61,622 nucleotides of DNA from Actinoplanes sp. KI2 (GCF_025630775.1 NZ_JAOSZE010000053.1:1-61622); one strand, 5' to 3'. Shown: positions 23,777 through 34,520, counted from the first letter of the stretch. The notes: a model not told the origin generated them from the letters alone. Translations and numbers: made by a program.

Positions 23777-24343
23777 ATGGGTGATTTGCGGGTGGTGGTG
23801 TGTGGGGGCGGCGCGGCCGCCGGCGTCGGCAGGCTCATCGTCGCGGCGGTCGGTCGAGGCTGGTCCGTCGATGTGACCGCGACCCGGAGTGCGCTCGAGT
23901 TCATCGAGACCGCTGAGGTGGTGCGGCTCAGCGGGAAACCGGTGCGGACCACCTACAAGTTCGCGCCCGATGGGCGGCGCATTTCGCCGCCCGCCGACGG
24001 GCTGATCGTCGCGCCGGCGACCTTCAACACCGTGAACAAGCTCGCCCTCGGGATCGCCGACACCTATGCGCTCAGCTCTGTCGCCGAGGTGATCGGGCGG
24101 GGCGTGCCGACCGTGGTGGTGCCGGCCGTGAACAGCGCGCTCGCCGCCCGGCGGCCGTTCCGGCAGGCGATCGAGAGTTTGCGGTCCGAGGGCGTACGCG
24201 TGCTGTTCGGTCCCGAGGACGAGTGGGAACCGCTGCCGCCCGGGCAGAACGACCCGGAGCTCTTCCCCTGGCTGCGAGCACTTGACCTGGTCGAAGAGGC
24301 CATCGGTTTGACAACTGTCGATCGAGGCGCTCCGATGAGGTGA
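23777..24343 (+). CDS. Flavoprotein of the phosphopantothenoylcysteine-decarboxylase fold
   Basis: The 188-residue protein begins LRVVVCGGGAAAGVGRLIVAA and carries the PxxANT-like segment PADGLIVAPATFNTVNKLALGIADT and a later VVPAVNSALAARRPF. This is the HFCD flavoprotein fold that binds FMN. Its length fits single-domain members, which act on cysteine-like peptides or of which the substrate is unknown. Its TGA overlaps the ATG of the following GH3 gene (TGATG). Confidence 0.8.
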   Translation: MGDLRVVVCGGGAAAGVGRLIVAAVGRGWSVDVTATRSALEFIETAEVVRLSGKPVRTTYKFAPDGRRISPPADGLIVAPATFNTVNKLALGIADTYALSSVAEVIGRGVPTVVVPAVNSALAARRPFRQAIESLRSEGVRVLFGPEDEWEPLPPGQNDPELFPWLRALDLVEEAIGLTTVDRGAPMR

Positions 24344-26022
24344 TGACGAAGCGGTTCGCGGCATTGATCGCGGTCACGGCGCTGGGGTTGAGCATCCCGG
24401 CCCAGGCACAGGCGCACGGTACCGACCCGATCAGCAAGATGACCCTGGCCGAGAAGGTCGGCCAGATGTTCGTCTCGTACGTCTACGGCGACAATGCCAC
24501 CGCGCCGAGTGCCGCGGACGCCGCCGCCAACCGGGCGATGTTCGGCGCCGACGTGAGCACCGGCGCGCAGGCGGTCGCGAAGTACCACCTGGGCGGCGTC
24601 ATCTACTTCACCTGGAGCCACAACCTCAACGGCCCCGACCAGATCGCCGGGCTCTCCCATGGACTGCAGGCGGCCGCGATGGCGGACTCCGGCATCCCGC
24701 TGCAGATCAGCACCGATCAGGAGGGCGGCGTCGTCAACCGGATCGGCGCCCCGCTCGCGGTCTCGCCGGGCAACATGGCGCTCGGGGCGACCTTCGACCC
24801 GCGCACCGCCGAGAGCGCCGCCCGAGTCAGCGGCGAGGAGCTCGGGGCGCTGGGCATCAACACCGTCGACGCCCCGGTGGTCGACGTCAACACGAACCCG
24901 AAGAACACTGCCGACGGCGTCCGATCGTTCAGCGACCGCACCCCGCACGTCTCCCTCTTCACGAAATATGCGATCAAGGGCTACGCGAGCGCACGGGTCG
25001 GGACGCAGGCCAAGCACTTCCCCGGGCTGGGCGACACGACGGTCAACACCGACAACGGCGTGGCGATCACCAACGAGAGCCGCCGGCAGATCCTTGCCAC
25101 CCACGTCCCGCCCTTCCAGGTGGCGATCAAGAGCGGGGTGACCAGCGTGATGGCCGCGCACATCATCGCGCCGGCGCTCGACCCGACCAACAAGCCGGCC
25201 AGCCTGTCCAAGCCGATCATCACCGACCTGTTGCGGAAGAAGCTGCACTTCAACGGCGTAGTGATCACCGACGCGCTGTCCGCGGCTGCCCTCGAGGACT
25301 ACACCGACCAGCAGATCGTCCTCGACGCGGTGAACGCCGGCGTCGACGAGCTGCTGATGCCCCGCAACGTCCCGCTGGCGATCCGGTCGCTGCTCGACGC
25401 CGTCGCCGACGGCACCGTCTCCGAGCAGCGCATCGACCAGTCCGTCCGGCGCATTCTCAAGACCAAAACCTTTGCGCCGTACGTGCCGGAGACGCCGACG
25501 GTGGGCACGCCGGAGCATCTGGCGACGATGGCCGACGCCGCCGCCCGCTCGATCACCGTCCTCCGCAAGGACGCCACGCTGCCGCTCCGGGAGGGTGAGC
25601 ACGTGCTGGTCACCGGCTGGGGCGTGACCACCACGACCAACCTGGCCGCCGCGCTGGGCGCCACCCGGTTCTACACCGGCTCGCCGTCCGACGCGGTGAT
25701 CGCCCAGGCCGTCGCCGCCGCGGCTCAGGCCGACGTCACCGTGGTCACGACGTACAACGCGTGGAACGACACCACGCAGCAGAAGCTGGTCGCGGCGCTG
25801 CTGGCCACCGGCAAGCCGATCGTGGTCGCCGCCGTCGGCGCGCCCTACGATCTGGCCTACTTCCCGTCCGCACCCACCTATGTGGCCGCCTACGACTATC
25901 AGCCGGTCTCGGTGACCGCCCTCGCGAACGTTCTCCAGGGGAAGGCGCGGGCAACCGGTCATCTGCCGGTGACGATCGACGGTCTTTACCCGTACGGGAG
26001 CGGTTTGTCCGATAGGCGCTAG
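24343..26022 (+). CDS. Secreted glycoside hydrolase family 3 (beta-N-acetylhexosaminidase type)
   Basis: The 559-residue protein has a signal peptide of about 26 residues (LIAVTALGLSIPAQAQAHG). The GH3 N-terminal domain follows, with MTLAEKVGQMF, STDQEGGVVNRIG, AKHFPGLGDTTVNTDNG and the nucleophile Asp in GVVITDALSAAAL. After residue about 390 there is a second alpha/beta domain (ITVLRKDATLPL onward). The KHFPG(x)GDT motif is typical of NagZ-type enzymes, which release N-acetylglucosamine from cell-wall or chitin fragments. It is a paralog of the lipoprotein at 46554. Translational overlap with the flavoprotein suggests co-transcription. Confidence 0.85.
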   Translation: MTKRFAALIAVTALGLSIPAQAQAHGTDPISKMTLAEKVGQMFVSYVYGDNATAPSAADAAANRAMFGADVSTGAQAVAKYHLGGVIYFTWSHNLNGPDQIAGLSHGLQAAAMADSGIPLQISTDQEGGVVNRIGAPLAVSPGNMALGATFDPRTAESAARVSGEELGALGINTVDAPVVDVNTNPKNTADGVRSFSDRTPHVSLFTKYAIKGYASARVGTQAKHFPGLGDTTVNTDNGVAITNESRRQILATHVPPFQVAIKSGVTSVMAAHIIAPALDPTNKPASLSKPIITDLLRKKLHFNGVVITDALSAAALEDYTDQQIVLDAVNAGVDELLMPRNVPLAIRSLLDAVADGTVSEQRIDQSVRRILKTKTFAPYVPETPTVGTPEHLATMADAAARSITVLRKDATLPLREGEHVLVTGWGVTTTTNLAAALGATRFYTGSPSDAVIAQAVAAAAQADVTVVTTYNAWNDTTQQKLVAALLATGKPIVVAAVGAPYDLAYFPSAPTYVAAYDYQPVSVTALANVLQGKARATGHLPVTIDGLYPYGSGLSDRR

Positions 26023-26058
26023 GCCTGCGGCGATCACCACCCTAACCTGGCCGATGAC

Positions 26059-28617
26059 ATGGACCTGCTGGAACGCTCCGACGAGCTCGCCGTCCTGCAC
26101 CGGCTGCTCGCCGAGACCACCGCCGGCGGCCGGGTCGCGGTGCTCAGCGGCGAGGCCGGTGCGGGCAAGTCCGCGCTGGCCACCGCGTTCGCCGAGGCCG
26201 CCGGCCCGCGGGCGCACGTGCTCTGGGGCGCCTGCGACCCGCTGCTGACCCCGCGCGCCCTCGGCCCGCTGCACGACATCGCCCGGGTGCTGGGCGGGCG
26301 GCTGCGCGACCGGATCGGCGACGGTGTTCGCAGCGAGGTCTTCGATCTGCTGCTGGAGGCGCTGGACCGGCCGCCGCAGGCGGCTCGCACGGTCGTGGTG
26401 CTCGAGGACCTGCACTGGGCGGACGAGGCCACGTTGGACATGGTCGCGTTCCTCGGCCGCCGTCTCGCGCTGTGCCGGGCGCTGCTGCTGCTCACCTACC
26501 GTGATGACGAACTTGCCCCCGACCACCGCCTGCGATCGGTCCTGGCCGGACTCCCGCCCGACCGGTCGCGGCGGGTGATCCTCCCGCCGCTGTCCCGGGC
26601 GGCGGTGGACCGGCTGGCCGGGCGGGACCGCCCCGAGGTGTACGAGGTGACCGGCGGCAACCCGCTGCTGGTCACCGAGGTGCTGTCGGCCGAGTCGGCG
26701 GACATCCCGCCCACCGTCCGTGACCTCGTGCTCTCCCGGCTCGCCACGCTCGGTGAGTCGGCCCGCGCGGTGGCCCGCCTGGTCTCCGTGGTGCCCGCCC
26801 GGGCCGAGGCCGACCTGCTCGCCGGCCGGGCCGAGGCGGTCGACGAGTGCCTGGCCCGGGGCGTGCTCACGATCAGCGGGGACGGCGTGGCCTTCCGCCA
26901 CGAGCTGCTGCGCCGGGCCGTCGAGGGCGCCCTTTCCCCGGTACGCCGCAAGGCCCTGCACGCCGAGGTGCTGTCCGTCCTGATCGAGCGGCCGGGGGTG
27001 GACCCGGCCCGGCTCGTGCACCACGCCCACCACGCCGGCGACGCCAAGGCCACCCTGCACTGGGCGCCGATCGCTGCCCGGCGAGCCGCCCAGCTGGGCG
27101 CGTACCGGCAGGCCGCCGCCCACTACGCGACCGCGCTGCCGCTGGCCGCCGACCGCCCGGCCGAGGAGCGCGCCGAGCTGCTCGAGGAGTACTCGCTGGC
27201 CGCGTACCACGGCGGGCTCGGTGCCGAGGCGATCGACGCCCGGCGGGCCGCGCTGGGGCTGCGCGAGGAGCTCGGCGACCCGCTGCGGATCGGCGACGAC
27301 CTGCGCTGGATGGCCCGGCTGAGCTGGTGGAACGGCCGGCCGGACGACGCCCGGCGGTACGGCTGGCGTGCGGTCGCGGTGCTCGAGGCGGCCCCGCACG
27401 GGCGGGAGCTGGCCGCGGCGTACAGCAATCTCTCGCAGTTGTTCATGCTGGGCAACGAGGAGCGGGCCGGCATCGAGTGGGGCCGCCGGGCCCTTGATCT
27501 GGCCCGGCTGACCGGGGACCTGAACACCGAGGTGCACGCGATGGTCAACATCGCCTCGGCGCAGCAGCAGATCGGCGACCCGGAGGGCGTCACCGGGCTG
27601 CTGGCCGCGTACGACCGGGCGATCTCGGCGGGGCTGGACGACCACGCCGGCCGCGCCCTGGTCAACCTGGCCTCGGTCGCCGACGACCGGTACGACCTGG
27701 ACCTGGCCGAGGACACCTTCCGGCGGGTCCTGCCCTTCCTGCTGGCCCGCGACCTGGACGGGTACGCCCGGCACCTGCTCGGGCACAAGGCGCACGTCGA
27801 GCTGATCCGCGGCGACTGGGCGGCGGCCGACGAGGACGTCGAGCAGTCGATCTCCGGGGTGCCGATGCCGGGCGCGTTCCTGGTGCCGTCGATGACCGTG
27901 CGGGCCCTGCTGCGGGCCCGCCGTGGCACGCCGGGCGCGCACCAGGACGCCGACGCCGCGGCCGAGCGCGGGTACCGGGCCGGCGAGGTGCAGTTCGTCG
28001 TCCCGGTCGCGATCACCCTGGCCGAGCTGCACTGGCTGGACGGCGACCTGGAGCGGTCCGCGGCCGAGGCGGAGCGCGGCTACCGGCTCGCGCTGGAGGT
28101 CGGCCAGCCGTGGTTCATCGGCGAGCTCGCGTTCTGGCTGTGGCGCTGCGGCCGGCTCGACAAGGCGCCGGAGGAAGCGGCCGAGCCGTTCCGGTTGCTG
28201 ATCGCGGGGGACTGGCGCGGCGCGGCCGACGCGTGGCAGGCGAAGGGCTGCACGTACCCGCGGGCCGAGGCGCTGTCCTACGGCGACGCCGACGCGACCG
28301 CCGAGGCGCTGCGGATCTACGAGCGGCTGGGCGCGGTGGTGCCGGCCCGGCGGTTACGCGGGCTGCTGCGCGAGCGGGGGCTGCCGGTGCCGCGCGGGCC
28401 GCGGCCGGCCACGACCACCGATCCGGTCGGGCTGACCGGCCGGCAACGGGAGGTGCTGGCGCTGCTGGCCGAGGGGTTGAGCAACGCCGAGATCGCCGCC
28501 CGGCTCACCGTCTCGGCCAAGACCGTCGACCATCATGTGTCGGCTGTGCTGGGCAAACTCGGCGTGCCGAATAGGGGTCAGGCCGCCGCCGAGGCCCGCC
28601 GCCGCGGCCTAATATAG
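26059..28617 (+). CDS. Large LuxR-family ATPase regulator (LAL type)
   Basis: The 852-residue protein has an AAA-like/NACHT-type ATPase with Walker A GEAGAGKS (31-38) and Walker B VVVLEDLHWADE (112-123). A helical repeat region follows in the middle (TPR-like, about 330-770), and then a C-terminal LuxR helix-turn-helix (LTGRQREVLALLAEGLSNAEIAARLTVSAKTVDHHVSAVLGKLGV). LAL regulators activate pathways on sensing a ligand; many control sugar use or secondary metabolism. Its targets are not obvious; the GH3 gene 36 bp upstream points the same way and may belong to the same response. Confidence 0.9.
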   Translation: MDLLERSDELAVLHRLLAETTAGGRVAVLSGEAGAGKSALATAFAEAAGPRAHVLWGACDPLLTPRALGPLHDIARVLGGRLRDRIGDGVRSEVFDLLLEALDRPPQAARTVVVLEDLHWADEATLDMVAFLGRRLALCRALLLLTYRDDELAPDHRLRSVLAGLPPDRSRRVILPPLSRAAVDRLAGRDRPEVYEVTGGNPLLVTEVLSAESADIPPTVRDLVLSRLATLGESARAVARLVSVVPARAEADLLAGRAEAVDECLARGVLTISGDGVAFRHELLRRAVEGALSPVRRKALHAEVLSVLIERPGVDPARLVHHAHHAGDAKATLHWAPIAARRAAQLGAYRQAAAHYATALPLAADRPAEERAELLEEYSLAAYHGGLGAEAIDARRAALGLREELGDPLRIGDDLRWMARLSWWNGRPDDARRYGWRAVAVLEAAPHGRELAAAYSNLSQLFMLGNEERAGIEWGRRALDLARLTGDLNTEVHAMVNIASAQQQIGDPEGVTGLLAAYDRAISAGLDDHAGRALVNLASVADDRYDLDLAEDTFRRVLPFLLARDLDGYARHLLGHKAHVELIRGDWAAADEDVEQSISGVPMPGAFLVPSMTVRALLRARRGTPGAHQDADAAAERGYRAGEVQFVVPVAITLAELHWLDGDLERSAAEAERGYRLALEVGQPWFIGELAFWLWRCGRLDKAPEEAAEPFRLLIAGDWRGAADAWQAKGCTYPRAEALSYGDADATAEALRIYERLGAVVPARRLRGLLRERGLPVPRGPRPATTTDPVGLTGRQREVLALLAEGLSNAEIAARLTVSAKTVDHHVSAVLGKLGVPNRGQAAAEARRRGLI

Positions 28618-28666
28618 GGAGCTTTCCCCATGTGGACCTGGGGGTTCGCTTCCTAACGTCGTTCCC

Positions 28667-28804
28667 ATGACGCAACTTGCGCTCGACGGCCTGACGGCCG
28701 AGCAGCAGACCGACCATGTTTCCGCCCCGCCGGCCCACGGCCGCGAGCACATGCCGATGGACTTCGACGTCGGCGGGCTGCCGGGGCTGATCAGCGACCG
28801 GTGA
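28667..28804 (+). CDS. 45-aa small protein
   Basis: This frame of 45 codons has strong third-position GC and a normal amino-acid mix: MTQLALDGLTAEQQTDHV at the start and FDVGGLPGLISDR at the end. No Shine-Dalgarno sequence is visible in the 30 bases upstream, so it may be read from a leaderless message. It ends one base before the convergent SRPBCC stop region. It has no membrane helix and I do not recognise it. Confidence 0.45.
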   Translation: MTQLALDGLTAEQQTDHVSAPPAHGREHMPMDFDVGGLPGLISDR

Positions 28805-28805
28805 C

Positions 28806-29303
28806 CTATCCGGTCTCTTCCAGGGGGGCGGTGAGCCGGTTCGGCGCAATGGGGGCGCCGAACCGGTGCCGGACCGCGGAGCCCAGCGCGCCGGTCACCA
28901 CCGCGACCCCGGCGGCGGCCAGCCTCTCCAACTCGGGTCGCAGCAGCGGGGTGGCCAGCTTGGCCAGCCCGTGCAACTCCAGCTCCACCCGGTACATGAC
29001 CTCGGTGGCACCGGGGACGGCCCGGACGAAGACGGTGTCGATGCAGGTGGCGCCCTCGCTGCGGCCGTGCAGGACGAGCCCGCCGGGATCGCTGCTGATC
29101 AGCGTGTAGGTCAGCTCGGCGGTCACCCCGTACAGCTTGCGGACGTGCCGCCAGCGCGTGCCGGGCACGATCGGTCCGGTGCCGAGGCGAGTGGTCCGCA
29201 CGCTCGACCGGTCCCATTCCTGGGCGTTTTCGAAGTCTTGCAGGTAGCCCAGCGCCACGCCCGGGGCGGCCGTCACGGCGAACGTGCGCTCCACGACGAT
29301 CAT
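28806..29303 (-). CDS. SRPBCC-fold (polyketide cyclase/START-like) protein
   Basis: The 165-residue protein begins MIVVERTFAVTAAPGVALGYLQDFENAQEWD, typical of SRPBCC ligand-binding proteins with a long central cavity. Later strands RWRHVRKLYGVTAELTYTLIS and CIDTVFVRAVPGATEVMYRVELELHG continue the fold, and a C-terminal helix (LERLAAAGVAVVTGAL) closes it. The ligand is unknown. Confidence 0.75.
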   Translation of the reverse strand: MIVVERTFAVTAAPGVALGYLQDFENAQEWDRSSVRTTRLGTGPIVPGTRWRHVRKLYGVTAELTYTLISSDPGGLVLHGRSEGATCIDTVFVRAVPGATEVMYRVELELHGLAKLATPLLRPELERLAAAGVAVVTGALGSAVRHRFGAPIAPNRLTAPLEETG

Positions 29304-29387
29304 CGGCCCCCCAGGGTGTCGGCGTGCTGTCCCAGCGTAATGGCAGCTTCCGTGTCGCGCCCCTGTTTCGCCCCGCGGAGGGCGATC

Positions 29388-29831
29388 CTATCGATGTGCG
29401 TCGAAGTTTCGGACGAACCGCCGCTGCCATGGGGTCTCCACCGCGCGCGGGTGGTAGCGCTCCCGGACATAGCCCACCGCCTCGGCCGCCGGCACCCCAT
29501 CGAGGATCGCGAGGCAGGCCAGGGCGGTTCCGGTGCGCCCGCGCCCGCCGCCGCAGGCGATCTCGACCCGCTCACCCTCGGCGCGGCGCAGGCTTTCCAG
29601 CAAAACCTCGCGGAGGTACGCCGGGTCGGCCGGCAGCCGAAAGTCCGGCCAGCGCACCCAGCGCGACGCCCATCCGAAGTCTGGCGGCTTCCCGCCCAGC
29701 AGGTACACGCCGAAGGCCGGTGGATGGCCGGACGGCATCGGGTCGCGCAGCCCGCGCCCGCGCACCAGCCGCCCCGACGGCAACGTCAGCACCCCGGCCT
29801 CACCCGGCCGCCAAAGTTGCTCGTTCCGCAC
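29388..29831 (-). CDS. Protein-tyrosine-phosphatase-like protein
   Basis: The 147-residue protein carries the phosphatase loop IACGGGRGRTGTALACLAIL (Cys-x5-Arg-Thr/Ser type) near residue 93 and the preceding region RVEIACGGGRGRTG that fits the dual-specificity/PTP superfamily. A general-acid Asp could be in DPAYLREVLLE or the earlier WPDFRLP loop. Substrates may be phosphoproteins or inositol phosphates. It is divergent from the argS leader. Confidence 0.75.
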   Translation of the reverse strand: MRNEQLWRPGEAGVLTLPSGRLVRGRGLRDPMPSGHPPAFGVYLLGGKPPDFGWASRWVRWPDFRLPADPAYLREVLLESLRRAEGERVEIACGGGRGRTGTALACLAILDGVPAAEAVGYVRERYHPRAVETPWQRRFVRNFDAHR

Positions 29832-29857
29832 CCCACCATCCTGCTACAGTCGCGCCC

Positions 29858-29908
29858 ATGCACAGCTTCAGCGACCGACGCCGGCGATCCGACGACCGCC
29901 GCTGCTGA
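29858..29908 (+). CDS. Arginine-rich leader peptide of argS
   Basis: A 16-codon frame, MHSFSDRRRRSDDRRC, contains six Arg codons, four of them consecutive (CGA CGC CGG CGA) and including two rare CGA codons. A -10-like TACAGT (29845-29850) ends seven bases before the ATG, so the message probably begins at or beside it and is leaderless. It lies 86 bases before argS and directly ahead of competing hairpins. Stalling at Arg codons when charged tRNA-Arg is scarce would favour argS expression. This is inference from design, not from known homologs. Confidence 0.7.
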   Translation: MHSFSDRRRRSDDRRC

Positions 29909-29922
29909 GTTGTGCCCTTCCG

Positions 29923-29968
29923 CCGGCGGGTCGATCCCGCCGGTGACCAGGTGACCGGTCGACCCGCC
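29923..29968 (+). promoter_or_regulatory. Competing hairpins of the argS attenuator
   Basis: Segment CCGGCGGG (29923-29930) can pair with CCCGCCGG (29936-29943), giving an 8-bp hairpin. The same region, GGCGGGTCGA (29925-29934), can instead pair perfectly over ten bases with TCGACCCGCC (29959-29968). The Arg-codon part of the leader (CCGGCG, 29881-29886) can also pair with CGCCGG (29921-29926). The structures exclude each other, as in amino-acid attenuators. No long T-run follows, so control could be at termination or at translation start. Confidence 0.6.
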
Positions 29969-29994
29969 TTGTCGCGTACGTCGATGGGTTGCCG

Positions 29995-31689
29995 ATGAAT
30001 CTCGAAGCTCTGCTCGCCGACCGGCTGACGGCGGCGTTCGCCGCCGTGGCCGGCGAAACCGTCGATCCGGTGGTGCGGCAGTCGCAGCACGCCGACTTCC
30101 AATCCGGCGCCGCGCTGGCGTTGGCCCGGCGGCTGGGCCGGCCGCCGCGCGAGGTCGCGACCGAGGTGGCCGGCCGGGCCGACCTGGCCGGCGTCGCCGC
30201 CGTCGAGGTCTCCGGGCCCGGCTTCCTCAACCTCACCGTGGACGACGCGGTGCTGACCGCCGCGGTCGACGCGCTCGACGACGACCGGCTCGGCGTCGCG
30301 CCGGTCGCGGCGCCCGAACGGATCGTCATCGACTACTCCGGCCCGAACGCGGCCAAGGAGCTCCAGGTCGGTCACCTGCGGTCGACGATCATCGGGGACG
30401 CGCTCGCGAGACTGCTCGCCTGGCTCGGGCACGACGTGCTCCGGCGCAACCACCTCGGCGACTGGGGCACCCAGTTCGGCATGCTCATCGAGCACATGAT
30501 CGATCTCGGTGGGACGGACGCCGAGCATTCGCTGGGCGACCTGACCGACTTCTACCGGGCCGCCCGGCGCAAGTTCGACGGGGATACTGAGCCTTCAGTC
30601 CGGTCAAGGGCGGTGGCGGGGCGGTCGGACGGGGAGGACTTCAAGAGGCGGGCGCGGCTGCGGGTGGTGGCGTTGCAGTCGGGGGACGAGCTGACCCGGA
30701 CGCTGTGGCGGCGGCTGATCGAGCAGACCGAGCGGACCTTTCTGGACGCGTACGGCCGGCTCGGGGTCACCCTCACCATGGACGACTTCGTCGGCGAGAG
30801 CTTCTACCAGGACCAGCTCGCCTCGGTGCTGGCCGAACTGGACGCGAAGGGCCTGCTGGTGGCGAGCGAGGGAGCGCTGTGCGTGTTCCCGGACGGGTTC
30901 GCCGGCCGCGACGGCGAACCGTTGCCGCTGATCGTGCGCAAGAGCGACGGCGGTTTCGGGTACGCCGCGACCGACCTCGCCGCGCTGCGGCACCGGGTGC
31001 GGGAGCTGGGCGCCACCCGGCTGCTCTACGTGGTCGGTGCGCCGCAGCGGACCCACTTCCGGATGGTCTTCGAGGTGGGCCGGCTGGCGGGCTGGCTGCC
31101 GGACGGGGTGACCGCCGAGCACATCGAGTTCGGCTCGATCCTCGGCGCCGACGGCAAGATGTTCAAGACGCGGTCCGGCGACAACGTCCGGCTGGCCGAT
31201 CTGCTCGACGAGGCCTGTGTTCGCGCGACGTCGCCGGCCGTGGGGGTCGGCGCGATCAAGTACGCCGACCTGTCCGGCGACCGGCGCTCCGACTACGTCT
31301 TCGACTGGGACCGGATGCTGGCCGCCACCGGGAACACCGGGCCGTACCTGCAGTACGCGTACGCCCGGATCCGCTCGATCTTCCGGCAGGCCGGCCCAGC
31401 CGCGACCGGCCCGGTCGTGCTCGGCCACCCCGCAGAGCGGCGTCTCGCCCTCGCCCTGCTCGGCTTCGAGCCGGCCGTGACCGCCGCGGCCGGCCTGCGG
31501 GAGCCGCACCGGCTCGCGTCCTACCTGCACGATCTCGCGGTGGCGTTCACCGGCTTCTATGAGACGTGCCCGGTACTGCGGGCGGCGGGACAGACCCGGG
31601 CGAGCCGGCTCACGCTGGCCGACCGGACCGCCCGCACGCTGGCCCTCGGCCTGTCGCTGCTCGGAATCGATCTCCCCGATGAGATGTAG
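29995..31689 (+). CDS. argS: Arginyl-tRNA synthetase
   Basis: The protein has 564 residues from the ATG at 29995. The N-terminal additional domain (about 1-100) recognises tRNA. The class I motifs are SGPNAAKELQVGHLRSTIIGD (HIGH variant) and DGKMFKTRSGD (KMSKS variant), with NHLGDWGTQFGMLI typical of ArgRS, and the anticodon-binding helix bundle ends the chain. It charges tRNA-Arg. Residues about 196-212 form an insertion (EPSVRSRAVAGRSDGED) with codons unlike the surrounding ones (ACT, CCT, TCA, AGG), absent from the usual family pattern. Expression is probably controlled by the leader at 29858. Confidence 0.95.
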   Translation: MNLEALLADRLTAAFAAVAGETVDPVVRQSQHADFQSGAALALARRLGRPPREVATEVAGRADLAGVAAVEVSGPGFLNLTVDDAVLTAAVDALDDDRLGVAPVAAPERIVIDYSGPNAAKELQVGHLRSTIIGDALARLLAWLGHDVLRRNHLGDWGTQFGMLIEHMIDLGGTDAEHSLGDLTDFYRAARRKFDGDTEPSVRSRAVAGRSDGEDFKRRARLRVVALQSGDELTRTLWRRLIEQTERTFLDAYGRLGVTLTMDDFVGESFYQDQLASVLAELDAKGLLVASEGALCVFPDGFAGRDGEPLPLIVRKSDGGFGYAATDLAALRHRVRELGATRLLYVVGAPQRTHFRMVFEVGRLAGWLPDGVTAEHIEFGSILGADGKMFKTRSGDNVRLADLLDEACVRATSPAVGVGAIKYADLSGDRRSDYVFDWDRMLAATGNTGPYLQYAYARIRSIFRQAGPAATGPVVLGHPAERRLALALLGFEPAVTAAAGLREPHRLASYLHDLAVAFTGFYETCPVLRAAGQTRASRLTLADRTARTLALGLSLLGIDLPDEM

Positions 31690-31788
31690 CAAGCGGGATG
31701 GTGATTTCTTCCGGTGTCGATGCGTCGGCGGTTAGGGTGCCTGGAAGCGGGCCTACCAGGCACGCTTTCCAAACCCGAAAGGTTCGTG

Positions 31789-33588
<1,800 letters not shown>

Positions 33589-33596
33589 GTTTGCAG

Positions 33597-33624
33597 GGGG
33601 CGCCCCTCCCGTGAGGGGCGCCCC
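33597..33624. terminator. Bidirectional terminator
   Basis: A perfect 12-bp stem (33597-33608 with 33613-33624, loop CCGT) lies between the convergent nucleotidase and MerR genes and can serve both. Confidence 0.85.
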
Positions 33625-33630
33625 TGTTGC

Positions 33631-34473
33631 TCACTTGGCGACGGGGACCTGCATTTCCGTCACCCACTTGTCGAACTCGCCGGGCGGGCAGTCGAGGTAG
33701 ACCTCGCGGGCGAAGCCCGGCTCGACCGTGCGGTAGCCGTTGTCGTCGATCCAGTTCGCGATCTTCTGCCCGGTGCGGAACGCCTCGGACATCGGGCCCT
33801 CGTGCAGCGCCGTCGCCGCCTGCTCGACCGAGGGCAGCACCGCCACGTCGAAGCCCGGGTCGGCGCCGACCTCCGCGTCGCCGATCGGGAACGCCGCGTG
33901 CACGGTGATCGTCTCGTCGCCCGGGCCGGTCGGCGCCGGCAGGTAGTAGGCGATCGGCGCGCCGCACATCGAGACGCCGCTCTTCTCCATCAGCTCCATC
34001 AGCCGCGGATAGAGCGGGCTCAGATTTTCGGTGATCGACGTCGGGTCGTCGTAGCTCGTCGCCGTCGCGGACAACTCCGCGACCCGCAGCGGCGGCAGGC
34101 TCTTGAGGATCACGTCCCCGGTGTCCATGTGTCCCTCGCTCTCGATCAAGCGGAGACGTGCGTCGACCAGCGCCAGCCGCACCGCGTCCCGCTGCACCTG
34201 AGCCTCCAGCTCGGCCCGCCGCAGGCGCAGCATGCCGCGCAGCTCACCGGCGTCGACCTTCTCGTCGATGAGCGCCTGCACCTGCTGCAGGGAGAAGCCG
34301 AGGTCCTTGAGGGCGATCACCCGGTTGAGCAGCTTGAGCTGGCTCGCCGTGTAGTAGCGGTAACCGGTGTGCGGGTCGACGTGGGCGGGTGGCAGCAAGC
34401 CGATGGCGTCGTAGTGCCGCAACATGCGCACCGACACCCGGCTCAGGCCGGCGAAGTCTCCGATAGTGAACAT
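33631..34473 (-). CDS. MerR-family regulator with GyrI-like effector domain
   Basis: The 280-residue protein has a MerR helix-turn-helix at the start (MFTIGDFAGLSRVSVRMLRHYDAIGLLPPAHVDPHTGYRYY). A coiled dimerisation helix follows (LRGMLRLRRAELEAQVQRDAVRLALV, about 76-112). A GyrI/BmrR-like ligand domain completes it (LPPLRVAELSATATSYDD, YYLPAP, VAVLPSVEQAATALHEGP, GYRTVEPGFAREVYLDCP). Such regulators sense hydrophobic drugs or dyes and activate an efflux or detoxification gene; no such target is next to it, so it may act in trans. Confidence 0.9.
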   Translation of the reverse strand: MFTIGDFAGLSRVSVRMLRHYDAIGLLPPAHVDPHTGYRYYTASQLKLLNRVIALKDLGFSLQQVQALIDEKVDAGELRGMLRLRRAELEAQVQRDAVRLALVDARLRLIESEGHMDTGDVILKSLPPLRVAELSATATSYDDPTSITENLSPLYPRLMELMEKSGVSMCGAPIAYYLPAPTGPGDETITVHAAFPIGDAEVGADPGFDVAVLPSVEQAATALHEGPMSEAFRTGQKIANWIDDNGYRTVEPGFAREVYLDCPPGEFDKWVTEMQVPVAK

Positions 34474-34520
34474 CGTCCTCTTAGCCTCCGGCCTGACACG
34501 GTGTGAGGGTCAATCCCCGA

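Noticed and set aside
24064..28032. Minus-strand open frame of 1,322 codons
   Set aside because: It lies antisense to the GH3 and LuxR-type genes, is very rich in Arg, Gly, His and Val, and arises because GC-rich coding DNA lacks stops in the antisense frame.
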